Shown here piece by piece: positions 1 to 3,795 of a stretch of 5,199 bases of DNA. The notes below the pieces were generated by a model. It had not been told where the DNA came from. It worked only from the letters and a program-made list of their open reading frames with translations, and did not search any database. The first letter of the stretch is position 1. Each line of letters begins with the position of its first letter. This DNA is from an uncultured Oscillospiraceae bacterium (lineage in GTDB: Bacteria; Bacillota; Clostridia; Oscillospirales; Oscillospiraceae), in NCBI GenBank assembly GCA_910588365.1, contig CAJUQS010000018.1, positions 1 to 5,199 on the forward strand, given 5' to 3'. Position numbers and translations under genes: made by a program.

Positions 1-172
1 CTGTGGCACATCGATGCGGTGCAAGTTTATTCGGAGCGATCCCCGCTGCTGACTCTACCCCTTTAAGAGGCCGGCAGGCGGAGTTGGATGAGAGCCAGAT
101 CACTAGATCAGAACCCCGTAGGAAACTCTTGTTCACGGGGCACCGCAGCTCTTTATTTGCAGGTGTGTCCGA
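1..172 (+). ncRNA. Probable structured non-coding RNA (raiA-like candidate), 5' end possibly outside window
   Basis: No believable protein is encoded here, but the plus strand folds well. An 8-bp long-range helix joins 15-22 (TGCGGTGC) to 140-147 (GCACCGCA). Inside it, 43-81 makes a long hairpin: CCGC/GCGG, one bulged G, TGCTG/CGGCA, then CTCT/AGAG closing a 9-nt loop. Positions 115-119/135-139 (CCCGT/ACGGG) stack directly under the closing helix. An outer helix pairs 5-10 with 164-170 (GG, then CACA with TGTG, one bulged T). The T50-G73 pair is a wobble on plus but a mismatch on minus, which favours the plus strand. Many helices in about 170 nt with no gene suggest a conserved RNA. Size and a clostridial host suit the raiA motif, but I could not check its consensus. 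6S, SRP, RNase P and tmRNA signatures were not seen. Existence of a structured RNA is fairly likely; the family name is a guess. Confidence 0.58.
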
Positions 173-192
173 AAGTCCCCCGCCGAGGTGGA

Positions 193-207
193 CGCCCCAG
201 GGGGGCG
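193..207. repeat. Small G/C-rich hairpin downstream of the RNA candidate
   Basis: CGCCCC (193-198) and GGGGCG (202-207) are perfect complements around a 3-nt loop. No T-tract follows on either strand, so this is not a canonical terminator. It may be the 3' boundary hairpin of the preceding RNA or part of the neighbouring repeat region. A further short inverted repeat, AACCA-T-TGGTT, sits at 229-239. The rest of 173-252 shows no gene. Confidence 0.35.
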
Positions 208-252
208 GCCCCGAGTAAAGGAGTCCAGAACCATTGGTTTTGGCGCCTTTTT

Positions 253-282
253 GGTTACTTTTTGTGCGCACAAAAAGTAACC
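253..282. repeat. Perfect 30-bp palindrome
   Basis: Left arm GGTTACTTTTTGTGC (253-267) is the exact reverse complement of 268-282, with no spacer and no mismatch. It lies downstream of the ligase stop at 401 on the minus strand. Preceding GGCGCC and T5 (242-252) are consistent with an intergenic hairpin that could stall or protect transcripts from either side. The A/T-rich arms with a GC centre resemble the imperfect palindrome at 3754-3777, suggesting a family of dispersed intergenic palindromes. Whether it acts as a terminator, a binding site or a mobile repeat is not visible. Confidence 0.75.
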
Positions 283-388
283 GCGGGGCGTGGGGCCGCG
301 TAGGCCCCACCCGTCTCGCGTCATTCGGCGTTCCGCCAAACAACGGATCGGGCGGCGCAAGCGCCGCCTTGGGACGCGCAGGCCCCGC
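283..388. repeat. Multi-hairpin intergenic element (REP/MITE-like candidate)
   Basis: Several perfect inverted repeats are nested here. An outer helix joins GCGGGGC (283-289) to GCCCCGC (382-388). Inside are GTGGGGCC/GGCCCCAC (290-297/303-310, 5-nt loop), GGCG/CGCC (327-330/334-337, 3-nt loop) and GGCGGCGC/GCGCCGCC (351-358/361-368, 2-nt spacer). Together they form a closed cloverleaf-like layout of about 106 bp immediately next to the 30-bp palindrome. No protein with recognisable features is encoded. This is typical of palindromic repeats scattered between genes, and it may also serve as the 3' structure of the ligase transcript. Copy number cannot be judged from one window. Confidence 0.5.
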
Positions 389-400
389 ACAAATGAAAGC

Positions 401-2038
401 TCAGTTGTTGATTTGCGCCTCCACCAGCCGTCCGTGGCAGTACTTCTCCCGCAGGGCGGGCTTCTCAATCTTTCCGGTGGGATTGCGGGGCACCTTGTCA
501 AAGATCACCCGTCTGGGCCGCTTGTAGCGGGGCAGCTCCTTACAGAAGGTGTTGATCTCGTCCTCGGTGCAGGAGAGCCCCTCCTTGACCTCAATGATCG
601 CAGCGGCAATCTCGCCCAGCCGGGCGTCGGGCAGGCCGATGACCGCCACATCCTTGATCTTGTCGAACTTCCGCAGGAAGTCCTCGATTTGTACGGGGTA
701 CAGGTTCTCGCCGCCGGAGATGACCACGTCCTTCTTCCGGTCCACCAGGAAGATGAAGCCGTCCTCGTCCATCCGTGCCATGTCCCCGGTGTAGAGCCAG
801 CCGTCCTTCAGAATCTCCTCTGTGGCCTCCCTGTTTTTGTAGTAGCAGAGCATCACGCCGGGGCCCTTTACCGCCAGCTCGCCGATCTCCCCCTGGGGCA
901 CCTCGTTCCACTGCTCGTCCACGATCTTCACCTGCCAGTGGTAGCCCGGCACGCCGATGGCGCCCACCTTGTGGATGTTCTCCACCCCCAGATGGACACA
1001 GCCCGGACCGATGGACTCGCTCAGGCCGTAGTTGGTGTCGTACTGGTGGTGGGGGAAGATGTGCTTCCAGCGCTTGATGAGGCTGGGGGGCACCGGCTGG
1101 GCGCCGATGTGCATCAGCCGCCACTGGTCCAGGAGGTAGCTGTCCAGATCGATGCGCCCGGACGCAATGGCATCCAGCAGGTCCTGGGCCCAGGGTACCA
1201 GCAGCCACACGATGGTGCATTTCTCCTCCGTCACCGCCCGCAGGATCCACTCCGGCTTCACCCCGCGCAGCAGCACCGCCCGGCTTCCGGAGAGGAGGCT
1301 GCCGAACCAGTGCATCTTTGCCCCCGTGTGGTACAGCGGCGGGATACATAAGAATACGTCCTCACGGGTCTGGCCGTGGTGTCGCTGCTCCGTCTCGCAG
1401 GAGGAGACCAGGGCCCGGTGGTTATGCAGGATGGCCTTGGGAAAGCCGGTGGTGCCGGAGGAGAAGTAGATGGCCGCGTGATCCGTCTCGGCCAGGGCCA
1501 CCGGGGGGGCGCTGGAGGAGCAGAAGCTCATCAGGCGGAAGCAGTCCTCCGCGTAGGCGGGCCTGTCCCGGCCCACGAAGAACATCATCCTCACCTGGGG
1601 CAGGCCGCCCGCGATGGCGTCCATCCGGCTGACGAACTCCGGCCCGAACACCAGCACCTCCACGTCCGCCAGCTCCAGACAGTACTTGATCTCCTCGCTG
1701 GAGTAGCGGAAGTTCAGGGGTACCGCGATGCACCCGGCCTTCAGGATGCCGAAATACACCGGCAGCCACTCCAGACAGTTCATCATCAGAATCCCCACCT
1801 TGGTCCCCCGCTCCAGGCCACGGCTGAGCAGCAGGTTGGCAAAGCGGTTGGCCCGGCGGTCGAAGTCCCGCCAGCTGATGGCCCGGCGGTAGGGCGCGTC
1901 CGGCTGGGCGCTCTCTATGAGGCTGGCCTCCCGCCAGGTGACGGCCCGGTCCCGCTCCTCCGATGGGTTAATCTCCACCAGAGCGGTCTCCTCGCCGTAG
2001 AGCCTGGCGTTCCGCTCCAAAAAATCAGTAATGACCAT
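401..2038 (-). CDS. Acyl-CoA synthetase / AMP-dependent CoA ligase (ANL superfamily)
   Basis: This cytosolic enzyme of 545 aa activates a carboxylic acid with ATP to an acyl-adenylate and transfers it to CoA. All core motifs are present: P-loop SSGTTGFPK (193-201), YGLSE (337-341), YTGD (416-419), hinge DRKKD (433-437), GGENLYP (442-448) and C-terminal PTGKIEK (520-526), with K523 as the expected catalytic lysine. The length is normal for a complete two-domain enzyme, so it is probably active. The ATG at 2038 is chosen because GGAGG lies 6 nt upstream and the conserved family N-terminus starts there. The frame stays open to 2152, but those extra 38 residues are unlike the family and overlap the promoter. 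The N-terminus has an extra segment of about 20 residues with a quasi-repeat (VTWREA at 33-38, ISWRDF at 54-59). The gene stands alone on this strand, so nothing nearby identifies the substrate; medium/long-chain fatty, aromatic or carnitine-like acids all remain possible. Confidence 0.93.
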   Translation of the reverse strand: MVITDFLERNARLYGEETALVEINPSEERDRAVTWREASLIESAQPDAPYRRAISWRDFDRRANRFANLLLSRGLERGTKVGILMMNCLEWLPVYFGILKAGCIAVPLNFRYSSEEIKYCLELADVEVLVFGPEFVSRMDAIAGGLPQVRMMFFVGRDRPAYAEDCFRLMSFCSSSAPPVALAETDHAAIYFSSGTTGFPKAILHNHRALVSSCETEQRHHGQTREDVFLCIPPLYHTGAKMHWFGSLLSGSRAVLLRGVKPEWILRAVTEEKCTIVWLLVPWAQDLLDAIASGRIDLDSYLLDQWRLMHIGAQPVPPSLIKRWKHIFPHHQYDTNYGLSESIGPGCVHLGVENIHKVGAIGVPGYHWQVKIVDEQWNEVPQGEIGELAVKGPGVMLCYYKNREATEEILKDGWLYTGDMARMDEDGFIFLVDRKKDVVISGGENLYPVQIEDFLRKFDKIKDVAVIGLPDARLGEIAAAIIEVKEGLSCTEDEINTFCKELPRYKRPRRVIFDKVPRNPTGKIEKPALREKYCHGRLVEAQINN

Positions 2039-2044
2039 GATGTT

Positions 2045-2049
2045 CCTCC
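2045..2049 (-). promoter_or_regulatory. Ribosome binding site fixing the ligase start
   Basis: On the minus strand GGAGG is followed by AACATC (6 nt) and then the ATG at 2038. This strong site decides for the 545-aa start over the in-frame upstream ATG at 2152. Confidence 0.85.
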
Positions 2050-2062
2050 AAATATGTTTTGC

Positions 2063-2094
2063 ACGAAAAAACGGCAGATATCTCCTTTTTTCGT
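2063..2094 (-). other. A/T-armed inverted repeat in the ligase leader
   Basis: ACGAAAAAA (2063-2071) and TTTTTTCGT (2086-2094) are perfect complements. The 14-nt centre also contains GG/CC and the palindrome AGATATCT (2076-2083), so almost the whole 32 bp can pair. It lies 13 nt upstream of the ligase ribosome binding site. It could be a weak bidirectional terminator, a repressor site or a leader hairpin. There is no direct evidence for any of these roles. Confidence 0.5.
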
Positions 2095-2106
2095 CTGAGG
2101 CCGCGC

Positions 2107-2126
2107 AAAAAAGGCCGGGCCCCGGC
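2107..2126 (-). terminator. Attenuator-like hairpin plus T6 early in the ligase leader
   Basis: On the minus strand GCCGG (2126-2122), a 3-nt loop and CCGGC (2118-2114) are followed by one C and then six T (2112-2107). This has the shape of a short intrinsic terminator. It sits only about 10 nt after the predicted transcription start, so it would act as an attenuator. The stem is short and high G/C may produce it by chance, hence modest confidence. Confidence 0.35.
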
Positions 2127-2142
2127 GCCCGATACAGATAGT

Positions 2143-2171
2143 ACTTTACCACTTTTAACAGTTAAAGTCAA
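2143..2171 (-). promoter_or_regulatory. Sigma-A-type promoter of the acyl-CoA ligase gene
   Basis: On the minus strand TTGACT (2171-2166) is separated by exactly 17 bp from TAAAGT (2148-2143). The -35 matches five of six consensus bases and the -10 matches four of six. The predicted start near 2136 gives a leader of about 98 nt before the ATG at 2038. The surrounding A/T-rich stretch stands out from the G/C-rich background. Confidence 0.6.
2154..2166. promoter_or_regulatory. Operator-like palindrome in the ligase promoter spacer
   Basis: TTTAAC-A-GTTAAA is a perfect 6+1+6 inverted repeat lying between the -35 and -10 of the ligase promoter. With a one-base slip the symmetry extends outward (ACTTTTAAC / GTTAAAGT). 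Such a position fits a repressor operator, for example a TetR- or MarR-type regulator of fatty acid genes. No regulator gene is present in the window, so the regulator is unknown. Confidence 0.4.
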
Positions 2172-2231
2172 TAGAAAAATGAACCGCCGGGCCTGTTTCC
2201 GCCGGACGGCGCCCCATCCGGGGGAAGGGGG

Positions 2232-2260
2232 GCACATTTTTGACTTGCGCCACATATACT
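2232..2260 (+). promoter_or_regulatory. Candidate sigma-E-like sporulation promoter for the three-gene cluster
   Basis: GCACATT (2232-2238) resembles the B. subtilis sigma-E -35 (TCATATT, 5 of 7). It lies 14 bp upstream of CATATACT (2253-2260), which resembles the sigma-E -10 (CATACAAT, 6 of 8). The spacing is as expected, and the start site would fall about 22 nt before the ATG at 2290, just ahead of its ribosome binding site. A TTGACT at 2240-2245 has no correctly placed sigma-A -10. The match is by eye and could be chance. Confidence 0.35.
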
Positions 2261-2289
2261 GGAAGGAGAACAATCCAGGAGGACGCAGC

Positions 2290-2547
2290 ATGAAGAACAA
2301 TCAACCCAAGCTTCAGCAGATGCTCAACGACAAGCGGGTCATTGAGCAGGTGGCAAAGTCCCCGGACGCCCGGGCGCTGGCCAGCCTGCTGACCCAGAAC
2401 CAGGACCAGGCCTCCCTCAAGCGCATCGCACAGAGTGCCGCCAAGGGGGATACGGCCCAGCTCAGCCAGCTCATCCAGTCCGTGGTCAACAACCCCGGCG
2501 GCGCGGAGCTGCTGCGGCGGCTGAGCGATACGCTGGAACAGAAATAG
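2290..2547 (+). CDS. Small helical protein of unknown function, first gene of three-gene cluster
   Basis: This is an 85-aa soluble, Gln/Leu/Ala-rich protein with no signal peptide, membrane segment or recognised catalytic motif; I cannot name a family. It appears almost entirely helical. Two short motifs of the same style occur: SPDARALASLL (24-34) and NPGGAELLRRL (68-78), separated by a Gln/Ser/Ala helix. A related NPDAMAQVMNL occurs in the next gene. This recalls the NP-x-x helical modules of STI1-type chaperone-binding domains, but only weakly. The ATG at 2290 is chosen because AGGAGGA (2277-2283) lies 6 nt upstream; the frame is open further upstream, but without a site and across the promoter. 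The gene is divergent from the acyl-CoA ligase and 166 bp ahead of the second small gene. A sigma-E-like promoter may drive it. That it is a real gene is well supported; its function is unknown. Confidence 0.82.
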   Translation: MKNNQPKLQQMLNDKRVIEQVAKSPDARALASLLTQNQDQASLKRIAQSAAKGDTAQLSQLIQSVVNNPGGAELLRRLSDTLEQK

Positions 2548-2602
2548 GAATCCGCCAGCTTTCAAACAGACGCTGGTATATAACAGACTCTGATATGAAC
2601 CG

Positions 2603-2638
2603 TTTTGCCCGCCGCTGTAAACAGCGGCGGCCGCAAAA
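2603..2638 (+). other. Strong hairpin between the first and second cluster genes
   Basis: CCGCCGCTG (2609-2617) pairs perfectly with CAGCGGCGG (2622-2630) around a TAAA loop. Beyond a 2-nt bulge the stem continues as TTTTGC/GCAAAA (2603-2608/2633-2638). No T-tract follows on either strand, so it is not a standard intrinsic terminator. In the 166-bp gap (2548-2713) it may partly attenuate read-through or stabilise the end of the first message. The TATATAAC at 2577-2584 could be part of a second promoter, but no convincing -35 accompanies it. Confidence 0.55.
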
Positions 2639-2713
2639 CACGGCACATATTGCCTCCGGCTTTTTGCTCCGGAAGTAATTGAGAAACAGTATGCCGACAG
2701 GGGAGGGCTGGCG

Positions 2714-3136
2714 ATGGGCGAATTTGAGGAAAAACTGAATGCCTTTTTGTCCAACCCTGACGCCATGGCGCAGGTGATGAACCTGGCACAGTCGCTGAAC
2801 CTGGGCGGCGAGGGCGGGACGTCCGGCGGGACGGGGGAAGACGCCGCCCCGCCGCCCCCCGGCGGCGGGGCCGGCGGCCCGGGCGATCTGTCCGGACTGT
2901 CCGGGCTGGGGGATCTGCTGGGGCAGATTGACCCGAAGATGGTCCAGCGGCTGCTCCCCCTGCTGGGGGAGGCCGCCGGGGGAGGGGGGAACGATGAGCG
3001 GATGCAGCTGCTCTACGCGCTGCGGCCCTTCCTCAAGCCGGAGCGGCGGGACAAGGTGGAGCGGGCGGTGAAGGTCGCCCGGCTGATCCGCGTGGGGAAG
3101 AAGCTGCTGGCGGGGCTGGGTGACGGCGATGTATAA
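2714..3136 (+). CDS. Helix-linker-helix protein of unknown function, second gene of cluster
   Basis: This is a 140-aa protein I cannot assign to a named family. An N-terminal helical part (1-30) has the motif NPDAMAQVMNL (14-24). A low-complexity Gly/Pro/Ser linker (31-65) includes PPPPGGG. A C-terminal helical part (66-135) is rich in Leu, with DPKMVQRLLPLL (73-84) and a strongly basic stretch, roughly 104-130, of KPERRDKVERAVK type. There is no signal peptide or membrane span, so it is probably cytosolic. GGAGG (2702-2706) lies 7 nt upstream of the ATG. The stop overlaps the third gene by 8 bp, indicating translational coupling and a shared process. The linker is encoded by a perfect 10-bp GC hairpin (2847-2870). 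Comparable small NP-motif proteins occur in Oscillospiraceae as hypotheticals (from memory, unverified). Confidence 0.82.
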   Translation: MGEFEEKLNAFLSNPDAMAQVMNLAQSLNLGGEGGTSGGTGEDAAPPPPGGGAGGPGDLSGLSGLGDLLGQIDPKMVQRLLPLLGEAAGGGGNDERMQLLYALRPFLKPERRDKVERAVKVARLIRVGKKLLAGLGDGDV

Positions 3137-3431
3137 CCGATACATACGAAACGACATGGGCCAGTATGAGCGCATCCCCGCCCAGGAGGCCCCGCCCCCG
3201 CCTCCTCCGGGGGGCCGCCCGCCGCCGGAGGGAGGGGCGTATGGTCCGCCGCCCCCGCCGCCTTCCGGAGGGGACAGCCGGCGGGGCTTTCTTTCCGGCA
3301 TCCTGAGCAAGCTGAAGCTGGAGAACATCGACACGGGGGACCTGCTCCTGCTGCTGATTATCTTCCTGCTGTTCAAGGACGGGGAGGACGAGGAGCTGCT
3401 CATCGCCCTGGGCCTGCTGCTGATCTTGTAG
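3129..3431 (+). CDS. Proline-rich small protein with hydrophobic C-terminus, third gene of cluster
   Basis: This 100-aa protein has three parts: a Tyr/Arg-containing N-terminus (MYNRYIRND, 1-9), a proline/glycine-rich linker (21-49) with two runs of six prolines (22-27 and 40-45), and a C-terminal segment with LLLLLIIFLLF (72-82), an acidic break DGEDEE (84-89) and LLIALGLLLIL (90-100). The C-terminus suggests a membrane-inserted hairpin or tail anchor, or hydrophobic oligomerisation. No signal peptide is seen, so the N-terminus should face the cytosol. The ATG at 3129 overlaps the preceding gene by 8 bp and is the natural start; a GTG at 3120 would add three residues. The upstream site is weak (GGGTGA, 3118-3123), so initiation probably relies on coupling. 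The polyproline runs should require EF-P. No family is recognised; a membrane partner for the two preceding proteins is an inference. Confidence 0.82.
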   Translation: MYNRYIRNDMGQYERIPAQEAPPPPPPGGRPPPEGGAYGPPPPPPSGGDSRRGFLSGILSKLKLENIDTGDLLLLLIIFLLFKDGEDEELLIALGLLLIL

Positions 3432-3447
3432 CAGGCCCCGCGGATCG

Positions 3448-3487
3448 AATTCACCGCCAAGGATCAGACGATCCCTGGCGGTGAATT
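3448..3487. terminator. Large inverted repeat between convergent genes, possible bidirectional terminator
   Basis: AATTCACCGCCA (3448-3459) pairs with TGGCGGTGAATT (3476-3487). After one A-C mismatch, GGATC (3461-3465) pairs with GATCC (3470-3474) around a 4-nt loop, giving 17 paired positions. It sits exactly between the cluster's stop at 3431 and the DUF4177 stop at 3500, where a bidirectional terminator is expected. Only a short T stretch (within 3486-3488) follows on plus and none on minus, so the mechanism is not the textbook one; an intergenic repeat is the alternative. Confidence 0.5.
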
Positions 3488-3499
3488 TGTGATAAAGCG

Positions 3500-3727
3500 C
3501 TAATTTTCCCCTGCGCTCCGCGCGGCGCCGGGATCGCGCTTCTCCCGCTCGAAAATCAGATCAATGGAGCTCATGCCGCCGCGGCTGGAGAACTCCATGG
3601 GCACATAGCCTACATACCGCCAGCCCTTCGCGGCCTCCTCGTCAATGATTTTCCGGTGGTTCGCCTCCAGGTTGTTGACGAAGATGCCGCCGCCGGTATC
3701 CATGACAATATACTGATATTCGTACAT
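3500..3727 (-). CDS. DUF4177 domain protein
   Basis: This is a 75-aa protein matching the DUF4177 pattern: an N-terminal strand MYEYQYIVMDTGGG with the YEY start, a central helix ending in EEAAKGWRYVGYVP (30-43, the family's typical E-x-A-x-x-GWR/xLV motif), and a final strand SSIDLIFERE (53-62), followed by a polar tail (63-75). The fold is a small soluble alpha/beta domain whose function is not established. The ATG at 3727 has AGGAGG (3735-3740) 7 nt upstream, so the start is secure. It begins 68 bp after the metG stop on the same strand, and no good sigma-A promoter is seen between them, so co-transcription with metG is plausible. That does not by itself imply a role in translation. Confidence 0.87.
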   Translation of the reverse strand: MYEYQYIVMDTGGGIFVNNLEANHRKIIDEEAAKGWRYVGYVPMEFSSRGGMSSIDLIFEREKRDPGAARSAGEN

Positions 3728-3753
3728 TTTGAGCCCTCCTGAAAGTTCTTTTG

Positions 3754-3777
3754 ATACGTTTCTTTCAAGAAAAGTAT
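3754..3777. repeat. 24-bp imperfect palindrome between metG and the DUF4177 gene
   Basis: ATACGTTTCTT (3754-3764) and AAGAAAAGTAT (3767-3777) are complementary except for one position, around a 2-nt centre. The ACTTTT-like arms resemble those of the palindrome at 253-282, pointing to the same repeat class. It lies 19 bp downstream of the metG stop, with no T-tract, so it may be a transcript-end structure or a repeat remnant rather than a canonical terminator. Confidence 0.55.
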
Positions 3778-3795
3778 GACTGCCTCACCACGCGC

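Noticed and set aside
3..218. Short plus-strand open frames at the window start
   Set aside because: They cover the proposed structured RNA, have no convincing ribosome binding sites and resemble no protein family.
133..501. 122-codon minus-strand open frame across the intergenic region
   Set aside because: It overlaps the ligase C-terminus and the repeat region, is Arg/Pro-rich and has no recognisable domain; RNA and repeat structure explain the stretch better.
290..1351. Long open frame (353 codons) on the plus strand
   Set aside because: It lies antisense to the ligase, is produced by G/C-rich third codon positions, has no ribosome binding site and no family-like sequence.
1376..2098. 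240-codon open frame on the plus strand
   Set aside because: It is antisense to the ligase N-terminal half and promoter region, and its His/Gln/Val-rich composition is typical of a shadow frame.
2039..2152. N-terminal extension of the ligase by 38 residues
   Set aside because: It would overlap the predicted promoter, lacks a ribosome binding site and is unlike the family; the ATG at 2038 has a strong site.
2486..3460. 324-codon minus-strand open frame across the three small genes
   Set aside because: It is low-complexity Pro/Gly/Ser-rich and antisense to three genes that have good ribosome binding sites or coupling; it is a shadow of the G/C-rich linkers.
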